A program made the position numbers and the translations under genes. From assembly GCF_024362695.1 (NCBI RefSeq), contig NC_065420.1:11447420-11511419 (forward strand): a DNA stretch of 64,000 nt, read 5' to 3'. Numbering within the stretch: position 1 is the first letter of the stretch; the number at the start of each line of letters is the position of its first letter. The notes below the pieces were generated by a model. That model did no database searches. It saw nothing but the letters and a program-made list of their open reading frames with translations, and was not told the origin of the DNA. This DNA comes from Pectinophora gossypiella. Its lineage: Eukaryota > Arthropoda > Insecta > Lepidoptera > Gelechiidae. Positions 29,579 through 39,851 of this stretch are shown here, piece by piece.

Positions 29579-30811
29579 ATGGCTTTAGACAAGAGCTTCG
29601 TATTTTTATGTTTATTCAGTGTTGTTTATTGCAAAGACTGTGTGATCGACCATAGAACTGAAGATTTCTCTTGGGAAGTTCAGCTTTACAATGACGTGAT
29701 CAAAAAGTGTATAATGAAAAGCAACCTATTCAAACCGCCGCCTAACAACAGCACGAACCCTTTAAATGTTACTCTCAATTTCATTGTGAGAAACTTTAGA
29801 TTCCTGTCAAATGAAGAAGTATTCTCCATCTACAATATGGTCTACATACAGTGGGTCGATGAAAGACTGACGTGGGACCCGAAAAAGTACGGAGGAATTG
29901 AGAAGATGATAGTATCCAGTATGCGTATTTGGACTCCAGGCTTGCGCCTCTTCAATACTCTAGACGAGAATGAAATTGACTTTCTGTATTGTAAATGTTT
30001 TCTCGAATACGATGGAAAAGTGCAATGCATTCCGAGGATGAGGCACGACGCTGCTTGCAGCTCCAAGCTCGGAAAGTGGCCGTATGACACCCAATCATGC
30101 ACACTTCATTTCGGCAATTGGGAGAAACCTTATACGTCAGTAGTATTTACATTTGCTGGAATATCCATGTTCGGAGCGGAATACGGAGTTGGATGGAATA
30201 TAATTAACTACAATGTATCTCAAAATCCAAATAAAACAGAACAGATTTCTATAACATTTGATATAGAAAGGCAAGCTCCGGGCCTTGTTGTTACTATTGT
30301 AATGCCATGCTTCGTCCTCTGTGTTCTTACATTGACATCATTAGTATTAAAAGTAGATGGTATTCGTCTATCAATGTCTGGTTTATGTTTGTTATTGCAT
30401 TACTATATTTTGCAGCAAATCGCGGAATTTATTCCGAAGCACAGCGCAGATCCGCCCATGATCCTTTTGTTAGTACGCAGTTCAGCTGTTTTGACTTTTA
30501 TAACCATTCCATTGACGTGTTTCTTGCAATACTTAATGAATACAGATAAACCATTACCAGCTTGGATAACTAAAGTAAATGATTGTGTTCTTAAAACTAA
30601 GTTCAAGTTCATAATATGGCCAAGGTGGGAAGATGACAGCCAATCAATAACGCTTTCAGAAAATTTGACTGAGGGCAAGAAAATTAAAGGAGAGTGGTTG
30701 GATTTTGCTAATGTTTTAAATAGTTTATTTATAGTTGTTTTTACAGTAGTTTATGCCTGTTTCTTCTCTGTGTACATGTCTAAGTTGACGCCAATTACAT
30801 TTACCTATTAG
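29579..30811 (+). CDS. Divergent nicotinic-type Cys-loop channel subunit
   Basis: It encodes a 410-residue subunit of the Cys-loop ligand-gated ion channel family, nearest in pattern to insect nicotinic acetylcholine receptor subunits, which form pentameric cation channels in the plasma membrane. Residues 1-18 look like a signal peptide. The ligand-binding domain shows W92 and W99, WTP at 118-120, the Cys-loop C160 to C174 with exactly 13 residues between, and W181. Possible N-glycosylation sites are N57, N63, N212 and N218. Four membrane segments lie near 235-258 (P243 conserved), 262-285, 294-319 and 379-398. The adjacent Cys pair of alpha subunits is absent. M2 (LLLHYYILQQIAEF) is unusual. 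The M3-M4 loop is only about 55 residues, explaining the short length. The whole protein is one exon, whereas family genes usually have many introns. The start context AACCAACATGG is good. The family call is firm; ligand and partners are unknown. Confidence 0.93.
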   Translation: MALDKSFVFLCLFSVVYCKDCVIDHRTEDFSWEVQLYNDVIKKCIMKSNLFKPPPNNSTNPLNVTLNFIVRNFRFLSNEEVFSIYNMVYIQWVDERLTWDPKKYGGIEKMIVSSMRIWTPGLRLFNTLDENEIDFLYCKCFLEYDGKVQCIPRMRHDAACSSKLGKWPYDTQSCTLHFGNWEKPYTSVVFTFAGISMFGAEYGVGWNIINYNVSQNPNKTEQISITFDIERQAPGLVVTIVMPCFVLCVLTLTSLVLKVDGIRLSMSGLCLLLHYYILQQIAEFIPKHSADPPMILLLVRSSAVLTFITIPLTCFLQYLMNTDKPLPAWITKVNDCVLKTKFKFIIWPRWEDDSQSITLSENLTEGKKIKGEWLDFANVLNSLFIVVFTVVYACFFSVYMSKLTPITFTY

Positions 30812-30900
30812 GTAGTCCAAATGTAAATCTAATGTTGAAGGCACTACAACGTTTTATTGTCTTGGTTTACGCAAAGAAGCCGGCAAAAATAATAATATGA

Positions 30901-30906
30901 AATAAA
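30901..30906 (+). terminator. Candidate poly-A signal of the channel gene
   Basis: AATAAA lies 90 bp after the stop codon, just before the SINE-A insertion at 30919. Confidence 0.5.
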
Positions 30907-30918
30907 TAATGTAGCTTT

Positions 30919-31228
30919 ACCTCACGCCCTCAGGAGCTCGGTGGCGCAGCGGTAAACGCGCTCGGTCTGCGATTGTTAAAGTTAAGCAACTTTCGCAAAG
31001 GCCGGTCATAGGATGGGTGACCACAAAAAAAAAGTTTTCATCTCGAGCTCCTCCGTGCTTCGGAAGGCACGTTAAGCCGTTGGTCCCGGCTGCATCAGCA
31101 GTCGTTAATAACCATCAATCCGCACTGGGCCCGCGTGATGGTTTAAGGCCCGATCTCCCTATCCATCCATAGGGAGGGCCCGTGCCCCAGCAGTGGGGAC
31201 GTTAATGGGCTGATGATGACCTAACGCC
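30919..31228 (+). mobile_element. SINE-A, complete
   Basis: The TSD is ACCTCACGCC at 30919-30928 and ACCTAACGCC at 31219-31228 (one mismatch). Box A, GAAGTTAAGCAAC-like (here AAAGTTAAGCAAC), GGATGGGTGACC, the core and the RTE-like tail are all present. It lies just past the channel gene's likely poly-A site. Confidence 0.88.
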
Positions 31229-31270
31229 ACGCTTTCTCTTAAAATATTTTAGTTTAGTTAATAGATATTA

Positions 31271-31408
31271 AAACAATTCATCTAAAAAAGCAATATTGCA
31301 ATTTGACAACTGCGCATATAAACGTAAGTGGGCAATTCAAACAAATGTCAAATAGCCATATTGACTTTTTTAGATGAATAGCTTTTATGTGGCCTTTTTA
31401 ACTCCCCT
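31271..31408 (+). mobile_element. MITE-160, left end lost
   Basis: CAATTCATCTAAAAAAGCAA through ATGTGGCCTTTTTAACTCCC. The first 20 bp or so of the left end are missing. Confidence 0.7.
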
Positions 31409-31420
31409 GTAGTACTGTAC

Positions 31421-31538
31421 TGTATGTGTGTGCACCGGGTGAGAGCCTTCAGCGCTCCCCATTTGTCCGGCCAAGTAGTTAATGCCATCTGCGGCAAATC
31501 TACAATAAGTCACGTCAAAAAAAAAATGTATGTGTGTG
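31421..31538 (+). mobile_element. Retroposon P, 5'-truncated, 12-bp duplication
   Basis: The TSD TGTATGTGTGTG lies at 31421-31432 and 31527-31538. The insert of 94 bp starts at CACCGGGTGAGAG and ends in poly-A, so P can also be 5'-truncated. Confidence 0.8.
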
Positions 31539-31706
31539 TGTTTGTGCTGTAGGTTTATGTTTTATTATAAGAATGATTAAAAAGATCGCTGCTTGCTTGT
31601 TTTTTGTTATATTTGTATAAGATAATCCTACGTACATCTATAGTAATAATAACTTGTATTTTTTTTGCGGAAGAGTACGTTTAGCGCATTAATTTTTATT
31701 CATAAT

Positions 31707-32063
31707 CCACATCTGTTCATCATCATCATCAGCCGTACGACGCCCACTGCTGGGCATAGGCCTCCCCCAAGGATCTCCACGACGATCGGTCCTGCGCTGC
31801 CCGCATCCAGCGGCTTCCCGCGACCTTCACCAGGTCGTCGGTCCACCTTGTAGCGGGCCTACCCACTGAGCGTCGTCCGACACGTGGTCGCTATTCTAGG
31901 ACCTTTCCGCCCCATCGGCCATCGGTTCTCCTCGCTATGTGTCCTGCCCACTGCCACTTCAGCTTTGCAATTCTCCGAGCTATGTCGGTGACTTTAGTTC
32001 TCCTGCGTATCTCCTCATTTCTGATTCGATCGAGCAGGGAAATACCGAAATACCACATCTGTT
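31707..32063 (-). mobile_element. RTE LINE, 5'-truncated, 11-bp duplication
   Basis: The TSD CCACATCTGTT lies at 31707-31717 and 32053-32063. The 335-bp minus-strand insert encodes the last 105 residues or so of the RTE protein (from the FPCSIESE/RNEEI region) and the GATGAT tail. It is closely related to the copy at 7567-8270. Confidence 0.85.
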
Positions 32064-32186
32064 AAGCAATATATTTTATAAATCCACATCACAAAAAGCG
32101 TGAAAGTTCTGTGAATTTATTTAACGAAGTAGTACTGTAAGGGCAATCGAGACAGATGAACAAAGATAAACGCCAGAAAATGTTTT

Positions 32187-32307
32187 GTAATGTCCTAACC
32201 AAACTAGGGATCACAATGTGATTTTTGTGATATGTCTCCACCGGGATTCGAACCCAGTACCTCCGGATCGTTAGACCAACGCTCAATAATTGGACCACGG
32301 AGTCCGG
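32187..32307 (-). mobile_element. SINE-C, 5' third
   Basis: The minus-strand head with box A and box B (GGGTTCGAATCCC) and CACAAAAATCACATTGTGAT. Core and tail are absent. Confidence 0.75.
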
Positions 32308-32364
32308 ACGATAATAAAAGTAATCGTAAATGTGCGTAGCTGGAATTTTAAATAAAATAACACA

Positions 32365-32612
32365 TAAAACCGGTAACAAAAAAAAGCAAGAAGACCGCCA
32401 GATGATGACCCGGAATGATGGGCAAATATCATCTCCCACTGGGTACCACAGGACGGACCCCGTAGACGTGGTAGACCCCGGAAACGATGGCGCGATGATC
32501 TCGACGGTTATCGAAAAGACTGGATAGAGCTCGCACAGAACTGGCATACTTGGAAAGACATGGGGAGGCCTTTACCCAGCAGTGGGATCATACAGGCTAA
32601 TAATAATAATAA
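32365..32612 (+). pseudogene. LINE C-terminus with (TAA)n tail
   Basis: One frame reads IISHWVPQDGPRRRGRPRKR, then WRDDLDGYRKDWIELAQNWH, then the RTE-like end (GGAGGCCTTTACCCAGCAGT, GGGATCATACAGG) and a TAATAATAAT tail. It is the last 75 codons or so of an RTE-related LINE with a different tail repeat. Confidence 0.7.
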
Positions 32613-32797
32613 TACATAAAACTTTGGACTGTACTCCTAAAATGACATTAATACACATTACATTATTCACATTTTTGAGAATTGGAGTAAAGAGTGCTAA
32701 ACGCGCCATCTTGCGGTCGAATTAAAAACTAAAAAACTAGTGTTGCTACATTATTTCACGTGAGTGGTCACTTCATGCCTGGTCACTTTAGTATATC
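32613..32797. other. Unassigned DNA before element V
   Basis: No gene seen. It holds scattered GGTCACTT motifs. Confidence 0.35.
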
Positions 32798-33239
32798 TGT
32801 CGTGGCCAGTTCAATGAACACAAAACGTTTAACGATATGAGCAACTAAATGCACGATTACTTCATGATATGGCCAAACGTTGGCAATCACAATAGTTACT
32901 AATTTTAATATCGTAAAATTAGTAACAATATCCACCGGTAGTGGCACTGGTGTCGATTATATTTAAAACTTGATTGATATTATAATCGATGAATCAATTA
33001 ATTGTACAATTTTCCATATCGAGTAGGTACATAATTTGGAACCTAAGAAATTAATTGACTATTCGCATTTTAATTACACCACATAGCATGAACACCGCCT
33101 ACATTAACGATATGGCCAAACGTTGATTGAAATATCATTAAACATTGACGTTTTAATGATATTGTTAACTTAAGTTGGCCATTTCATGTAATGGCCGAAC
33201 ACATCATGAAATGATCAATTCTACGATCTGGCCACGACA
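32798..33239. mobile_element. Element V: 442-bp inverted-repeat element
   Basis: It begins TGTCGTGGCCAG and ends CTGGCCACGACA. Inside, GATATGGCCAAACGTTG occurs twice in the same orientation (about 32873 and 33109), with further ATGGCC-type words and CATGAAAT inversions near the right end. It has no coding. Flanks give no convincing TSD. A non-autonomous DNA transposon with subterminal sites is likely. Confidence 0.6.
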
Positions 33240-33627
33240 TATTTAAACCGTTAGCCGTTGAAGAGTAAGGGAGTGGCGTAGATAGTCTGTCTCGTTCGCA
33301 CGCACCGCACGGGATAAACGACTGACGGTAAGAACGCGATTTTTATATGGGTTTGGTTTTCCACTTTGCTCTCTTTAAACGAATAAAGAAAATCAGTATT
33401 TTTTTCGTACCTAATCTAATCCTAGTCAGTACTTAAAAGAGATTAGGTACGAAAATAGGCTTTTAAATTCGCCTAAGAGATTTACTGTATCAAAATAGAA
33501 CACAAAGCAGTGGGGAGTGTACTTTATTACAATGTCCAACCTCAAGGGCTTCGTGCAAAGACTAGACGGGATCAAAGATAAAACTAAATATGATACAATT
33601 TAGACACGTTTCAACTTCAACTAATGC
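33240..33627. other. Unassigned DNA with a hairpin
   Basis: 16-bp arms at 33402-33417 (TTTTCGTACCTAATCT) and 33440-33455 are exact inverted copies around a 22-bp loop. No gene seen. Confidence 0.45.
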
Positions 33628-33915
33628 CTCTTCTTCTTATCGTATGGGTTGTGAGGTGGAATACCAGACTCATCAACCCTGGCGTCAGGGTTATGATTGA
33701 GCCGCCGAAGGCCCCTGACATGGCTCATGTAACGATTATAAATATATTATATTATATAAGTAATCGTTATAGGACGACCGAGGAGGCTGTCGTTAACAGT
33801 AACATGTCAATCGAAACATTTTATTCAATTACACTAGATTGCTTCGTTTGCAACTTGGTTGATACTCCTAATGAACCGCCGAAGGCCCCTTACATCTCAT
33901 GTCTATATTGTAGCG
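33628..33915 (-). mobile_element. SINE-C tail fragments
   Basis: 33628-33737 is the SINE-C lower body and tail on the minus strand. 33865-33915 is a second, shorter piece (GAACCGCCGAAGGCCCCT). Confidence 0.7.
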
Positions 33916-33953
33916 TGAACTACACTTATAATGAGGCGATAGAAATGATAAGA

Positions 33954-34322
33954 TAGACGGGGACTCCGTGGTCTAACAGCCTCCGTGGTTTAGTGGTTAG
34001 AGCGTTAGGCTCACGATCTGGAGGTCCGGGTTCGATTCCCGATGGAGACATTGTCGAAATCAAATTGTGAGACTGTCCTATGTTTGGTAAGGACTTTACA
34101 GGCTTGAATCACCAGATTGTCTGAAAAAATAAGTTGATTCCGTGCTTTGGAGGGCACGTTAAGCCCCGGTGGGTCCCGGCTATTTGCCGTAAAAATACCT
34201 CCACCAACCCGCAGTGGAGCAGCGTGGTGGAGTATACTCCATACCCCCTCCGGTTGATTGAGGGGAGGCCTGTGCCCAGCAGTGGGACGTATATAGGTTA
34301 TTTATGTTATGTAGACGGGGAC
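33954..34322 (+). mobile_element. SINE-B, complete, 11-bp duplication
   Basis: The TSD TAGACGGGGAC lies at 33954-33964 and 34312-34322. As in the copy at 12646, a truncated extra head (TCCGTGGTCTAACAG) precedes the full tRNA-like head. Core and RTE-like tail follow. Confidence 0.88.
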
Positions 34323-34754
34323 GGAGGAAAGAAAACAACCGAATCAGCCGAGTGGCTTGTTGGCACTAATTTATTAAATGCATTAACAATATGAAATTGC
34401 ACATAAGCGTGTTCTAAAATCGTGTACTTCGCCGTACAATATATTTAGTGAATAGTAACTTCAAAAAAACTTGAAGAGGCTGCTCTAGTAAACCTTAATG
34501 TTATAAGTTTCCATTACAAGGCAAATCTGTTATTGTAACTGTCTGAGTCGCGTCCCTTTGAACTCGCGACATTTAGAGGTGACCTTATAGCAGGGATTAC
34601 AAACCTTTTCAAATGTTATTATTGTATTATATATCCACCAACCCGCACAGTGAAGCAGTGTAGTGAATTCTGCGCCAAATCCCCTCCGGTTAAGGGGAGG
34701 GCTGCTCTGGGACGAACGTAGGCTATTAAATTTACCTCGCCCCCTATTACTTGG
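34323..34754. other. Unassigned DNA with a SINE-B scrap
   Basis: 34635-34728 resembles the SINE-B lower body and tail (CCACCAACCCGCACAGTGAA). The rest is unassigned. Confidence 0.45.
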
Positions 34755-35215
34755 AACTTATCAATCAAACAATCAATAACTTTATTTCAGACCACATTGT
34801 GTCCATAATTGTTAGTAACAGTATAAAAACTTATATACATACTATGTTAGTGGCAAAAAACAAATCAAATCAAAACAAAATTAAAATTGAATTTAAATTA
34901 TAAAATAAAATACAATAAAATAACCTCACCTCCGCATGTGTAATTACACCCAATGACGCAGCATCGGTGAGTCACACCGGCCTGCAAACACATTCAGAAG
35001 GCTACTGGTGCTAGCGCGAAGCCGAAAAAGAAGGGAGGCGCACAGTTTTCTCATAATAGCGTAGAAGTCATCCGTGTACGCCTCCGCGAACATCCCGGAC
35101 GCACTGCAACACCACGGTAGCCGCAACAGGTTCCTGAATGCGTTATTATATTGCACACGCAGCTCGCTGTATCTCCGCTGCGTGTAGCTGGCCCATAAGG
35201 CGCACGACACACATA
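34755..35215 (-). pseudogene. LINE C-terminus and 3'UTR
   Basis: The minus strand encodes SCALWASYTQRRYSELRVQY, then NNAFRNLLRLPWCCSASGMF and a LRHWV end at 34944, followed by an AT-rich 3'UTR toward 34755. The same protein motif (RLPRYCSASGMFAEA) occurs at 45538-45735. It is a 5'-truncated non-LTR retrotransposon. Confidence 0.75.
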
Positions 35216-35367
35216 CACATTATACATGCCTGGCGAGGAGTCAGGGTACTATATACACCTCTGGATGACCTCTAGGTATATAGATAATTGAAATCACGTG
35301 GTGTACAGGGTTTGTGCCCGGTTGATCCCAGTAGGCTTGTCCATTACTTGGAACTTGGCCAGGAGTG

Positions 35368-35737
35368 GGTATACAGGGTGTTAGTGACATCATAACGAAT
35401 ACTGAGAGGGATGATTCAGACCATGATTCTGAGTTAATATCAAGTGGAATTTTCCGTCGGAAAATTTACTAGATATCACCTACCTACTTGTATGGCTACC
35501 TGTATGCACTTTTATGGGTTGTAAGTGACATCGTAACAAATACTGAGAGGGACGATTCAGTTCATCATTCTGAGTTAATATCAAGTGAATTTTTCTATCG
35601 CAAAAGTATAGAATTGAGAATAAGTGAAAAAAAAAACAATAATTTTGCGTTGGAAAATTTCATTTGTTATTAACTCAGAATCATGGTCTGAATCATCCCT
35701 CAAAGTTTTCGTTACGATGTCACTAACAGCCTGTATA
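35368..35737. mobile_element. Foldback F: left arm plus complete copy
   Basis: 35368-35470 is a left arm starting TACAGGGTGTTAGTGACATC. 35510-35737 is a full copy with both arms, ending GTCACTAACAGCCTGTATAC. Confidence 0.75.
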
Positions 35738-36133
35738 CCTCGCTCAGTACACCCACACAGCGAGATGTTATGAAAAAGAACCTCTTAATATAATGCCCTG
35801 GTATCTACGCCACAAGAAGATAAAAGTTGGTGAGTACTTACTTACTATAACTTGGTTACTCCTACATTTCAGTACTAGAAAACTCTTCTTTAAGTAGAAT
35901 TGTTTGTGTAGTCAAAGGAAAAATTTTTCCGCTTCTCAAAGTTCATTCGTCCTTGAAAATATTGTGTTAACAAATAATATATTAAAAAAGGAAAATCTTT
36001 TAAATTTGGAATGGTCTGAGCTTTTTGTCTTGACGCGTTGACGTGGAAAGAATTAGCTCAAATATCAGTTAAATGTTTAATTCTCACCTCCAAGATGTAC
36101 GTGCGTAGTAGGTAATAAGTAATAAGATGAAAA
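35738..36133. other. Unassigned DNA
   Basis: No gene or repeat recognised. Confidence 0.35.
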
Positions 36134-36452
36134 TCTTCTTCTATCATGTGGGTTGTGAGGTGGAGTACCAACCTCATCAACCCTGATGTCAGGTTTACTA
36201 TTGAGCCGCCAAAGGTCCCTAACATGGTTCATGTAACGACTACATACTTACATCAGTAAGTTGTAACCGGGACCAACGGCTTAACGTGCCTTCCGAAGCA
36301 GGGATCTTCTTACTTTCGGACAATCAGGTGATCAGCCTGTAATCAACCAAACTAGGGACCACAAAGTATTTTTTGTGATATGTTCCCACCGGGAATCGAA
36401 CCCAGGACCTCCGGATCGTGAGCTCAACTCTCAATAATTGGACCACGGAGGT
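36134..36452 (-). mobile_element. SINE-C, complete
   Basis: On the minus strand: head with box B, upper body, the shared core (about 36258-36300) and the tail CACAACCCACATGATAGAAG. Confidence 0.85.
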
Positions 36453-36840
36453 ACCAAGTGTTGATGCCAGTTGTTTCCTGGTGACGTGTGGTCCTGCTCA
36501 GCCCGATAAGTATTACGGGCGCGTGTTGTGTCTAGTCTGTATATAAATGGAATCGAATACGCCAAAAGCTTTTCACGAATTCGCATCGGATTACAGATGG
36601 AAAGATGTTTCAGCAAAGTTTGTCAATACATTGATAGCTCTTTCTCTGAATTTGCTAAATCAAACATACGCAATTTCATAGAATCTCTTAGTAATAAAAT
36701 ATCTACGTTTCTGTGTAATCTCCAGCTGGCAAAAGATAATAGGCCTAACTAATACTACCAGTTAGACGATCTTACTATATTTGATTTACTTACAATAAAA
36801 TTTGATACAGGGTATAACTTATTTTACGAAGGACGTAATA
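36453..36840. other. Unassigned DNA
   Basis: A + frame of 74 codons (36528-36752) has no domain I know. Confidence 0.35.
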
Positions 36841-36842
36841 GA

Positions 36843-36990
36843 TAGATAGATAAAATACTTTATTGAGCACAATGGACACAAAATACAGAGATACAGGACA
36901 ACATATACAGAAAAGCACATCAGGTGGCCTTATTGCTCATGCAGCAATTTCTTCCAGGCAACCTTTGGGTACAGGAAAATTACAATGACA
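36843..36990 (-). mobile_element. LINE 3' end
   Basis: A GATA run and TACTTTATTGAGCACAATGG, with GGTGGCCTTATTGCTCATGC farther in, form a typical lepidopteran LINE end on the minus strand. No frame remains. Confidence 0.5.
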
Positions 36991-37107
36991 ATATACAATG
37001 ACGACCCGATTACTTTGCCATAGAAGCGGTCAATTTGATCGTGTACTCGGTTCACAATAAATTATGAAATTCTGATTACTAAATAAAGACACATCTAAAA
37101 CTAACGA

Positions 37108-37213
37108 AAAGTCCTTACCAAACCACAACGTATTTTTTGTGATGTCCCCACCGGGAATCGAACCCAGGACCTCCGGATTATGAGCCCAACGCTCAACTAC
37201 TGGACTACGGTGG
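37108..37213 (-). mobile_element. SINE-C head
   Basis: Box B (GGGTTCGATTCCCGG on the minus strand) and box A side are present. It is truncated before the core. Confidence 0.75.
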
Positions 37214-37256
37214 TAGTTGTATTAGTAAGTGTATTTAGTTATTAACTATGGGTCGT

Positions 37257-37486
37257 TCCCTACAGGGACTTTCCGGCTAAGTAGTTAATGCCATCTGCGG
37301 CAAATCTACAATAAGGGTGGTATTAATAAACTAATCTCAGCTTCGAGACTGCCCTCAAGATCATGTCAATGTGACAGTTCTTATAAAAAAAACAGAGACT
37401 TGAGCATGATCTTGAGGGCAGTCTCAGCTGAGATTAGTTTATTAATACCAACCTAAGTCACGTCAAAAAAAATCCCTACAGGGACT
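37257..37486 (+). mobile_element. Retroposon P, truncated, 14-bp duplication, split by a MITE
   Basis: The TSD TCCCTACAGGGACT lies at 37257-37270 and 37473-37486. P sequence is 37271-37314 and 37454-37472 (poly-A), interrupted by the MITE at 37315-37453. Confidence 0.82.
37312..37456. mobile_element. 139-bp MITE with TAA duplication
   Basis: The element 37315-37453 starts GGGTGGTATTAATAAACTAA and ends with the near complement (AATACCAACC). TAA flanks both sides (37312-37314, 37454-37456), consistent with the TWA duplication of PIF/Harbinger. It inserted into P. Confidence 0.8.
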
Positions 37487-37934
37487 GACTTTTGGGAACA
37501 AAGGACAACAATGGCAAGGACGCCTTGCAACCCGTCCGTTAAATTATGTCTCAATATTTCACCTTGTGTTGTAATTACCCCGCATGTGAGCTTCACATGC
37601 GTAACACATGCGCCGCCACGAATATGAAAGTGCAAACAATGCGAGGCGCAGTGCGTGCGGAGCACATTTCTCGCAACCTTTCTTTCCACCTTTACGCAAA
37701 CCCGAACACCAAATAACCTGGCATATCAAAAATAAAGAGCATTTCAATTACGCACTCCATTATTTTCCTGCGTTAAGTATATATTCTTTTCCTATTTTTT
37801 CGTTCACTTTTAAAGCAGTCGGGCTTTTTAATTCAAAATAATACACTTGAAAAACTTTTAACGAAATACTTATCCGTGAAATACGAAGCGATTCACTTAC
37901 GTAGAAGATATTAAGAGGTTGCACAGGAAGTATG
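37487..37934. other. Unassigned DNA
   Basis: CATGTGAGCTTCACATG near 37582-37600 is a small hairpin. No gene. Confidence 0.4.
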
Positions 37935-38190
37935 TACAGTTATGGGCAATGTACCTATACCCACTTTAGAACCCTGTCGTACTATCATGTTTGACATTTA
38001 TTTATTTATTTAATAATTTATTGTACACAGGATAACACAGAAACACAATATGACAACATTAGAAGAGACAAAAGGCACAACTTATTTCTAACTGAAATTT
38101 CTTCTAGTAAGCCTGTAATTAATGAGTAGGCCTGTGTATTTAATGAAACTTACGGTTTAATTTGTCAAAAAAGTTAATATGACATGTGTA
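37935..38190 (+). mobile_element. MITE-142 split by a LINE tail
   Basis: The left part is 37937-38000 (CAGTTATGGGC) and the right part resumes near 38145 (AAACTTACGGTTTAATTTGT). The insert starts ATTTATTTATTTAATAATTT, a (TTTA)n LINE end. Confidence 0.7.
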
Positions 38191-38204
38191 CTATTTACGT
38201 AAAC

Positions 38205-38300
38205 TCACGCCTATTTCCCACTGGGGTAAGCAGAAACTATGGAATTCCATTTACTTAGATCCTGACACACTTCTCTTGCTTCCTCCGCGTACATCAATCG
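38205..38300 (-). mobile_element. LINE-M 3' end
   Basis: On the minus strand: GCAAGAGAAGTGTGTCAGGA, then the LINE-M end (CCCCAGTGGGAAATAGGCGT). It is truncated to about 100 bp. Confidence 0.72.
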
Positions 38301-38959
38301 ATTGATTTATGATTAAATATTATTTTTTCTCTTTCTTACAGGTATGTTACCGGTCTTTCATTTTCAACGAACGTGGGTTACAAAGCCTGGATAAAAGACC
38401 CGGGTAATTTGTAGGTACTCAAGGTTGTAAACTTCGTGTTTGTTAGTGTGAGCAGTATGATAAACAAACAATAATCGGGGAGAGATATTATTCTTGTTTA
38501 TTACAACATACAATTTACATGTGAATATTACAAAATACATTATTGACGTGACTTATTGTAGTGCGCTGAAGGCTCTCACCCGGTACAACGTTTACAACAG
38601 GCCTGAGGGTGTCCAGTTGGGCGCGATCCTCGGCTCAGGGCGTCGTCTGAGAGGAAAAATATTTGAAAGAATTAAAGAATTAAGATTTTCGATAAGGCGT
38701 CTGTTGTCTACTTGACAACCTAGTCAAATGAGATACTTTTTACGAAACGCCAAAACGAAAGCATTTCATAACATTGACGTTGACTGTACTATTCGATTAG
38801 TAGGACCATTGCCCATACAAAATAATAATATTTATATTACAGTCCTACTGATAGAACCACGGGCAAAAAAATTCCCCATGGTACTATACAGTAGGACCAA
38901 GGGCAAAGAATGCTATTATCGCCTAAACAACACGGCGATGACCTACCTACTAGTACTAA
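38301..38959. other. Retroposon P fragment and unassigned DNA
   Basis: 38541-38675 is a minus-strand P copy with a deletion. Elsewhere, CAGTAGGACCA-like words repeat at about 38800, 38845 and 38890, but no element could be defined. Confidence 0.5.
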
Positions 38960-39091
38960 TTAATATGTATGTACTTTGATATCATGTCACATTAACTTTT
39001 TTGACAAATTAAACCGTAAGTCTCATTAAATGTCAAATATGATAGTGCGATAGGGTTCTAAAGTGGGTACATGTTATTACTCATGGCTGTA
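38960..39091 (-). mobile_element. MITE-142, one end lost
   Basis: It runs to CTCATGGCTG and TA at 39090. The first 10 bp or so are missing. Confidence 0.7.
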
Positions 39092-39310
39092 CACGCTCGC
39101 GTGAATTTAGTCCTTAGATTTAGACCGTATTATTCCTAGACATCGGGTCATTTCGCGGCCTGACATTGGTATGACGTATGTTGACACATGACGTCACAAC
39201 TCCGCCCACATCTCGTCACAATGACGTCAGCAAACCTTCCACTAGATAACGAGTTTGTCACTGTTATGGGTCACTAAACTTTTGATATACTTATAATATG
39301 TATACTTAGA

Positions 39311-39642
39311 CAGCCTCCGTGGTCTAGTGGTTAGAGCGTTAGGCTCACGATCTGGAGGTCCGGGTTCGATTCCCAAAGGGGACATTGTCGAAATCACTTT
39401 GTGAGTCTGTCCTTTATTTGGTAAGGACTTTTCAGGCTTGAATCACCTGATTGTCCGAAAAAGTAAGATGATTCCGTGCTTAGGAGGGCACGTTAAGCTG
39501 TTGGTCCCGGCTATTAGCCGTAAAAACACCTCCACTAACCCGCAGTGGAGCAGTGTGTTGAAGTATGCTCCATACACCCTCCGGTTGATTAAGGGGAGGC
39601 CTGTGCCCAGCAGTGGGACGTATTTACGCTGTTTATGTATGT
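39311..39642 (+). mobile_element. SINE-B, complete
   Basis: Head (CCGTGGTCTAGTGGTTAGAG, GGGTTCGATTCCC), shared core (about 39475-39513), body and RTE-like tail are present in order. Confidence 0.88.
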
Positions 39643-39851
39643 ACGTATATATACTTCTTTGTTTTCCGCCCGTGACTTCGGACTAGTGACGTGCCGGTCT
39701 CAAAGTGGGAATGTTCCTTTCCTAAAAACTCTTTAGTGGTAAGGACACTGTCTGCTTTTTTTTCGATAAGTATGTTCTTTCTTGTACTCTGACCTTATTG
39801 GCCTAAAGGTTAGGTAATAAAACTCTTTTTACATATATTTTGCGTTTTTTT
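39643..39851. other. Unassigned DNA
   Basis: No gene or repeat recognised. Confidence 0.35.

Noticed and set aside
31665..31853. Proline-rich small protein on the + strand
   Set aside because: It is the antisense reading of the RTE fragment at 31718-32052.
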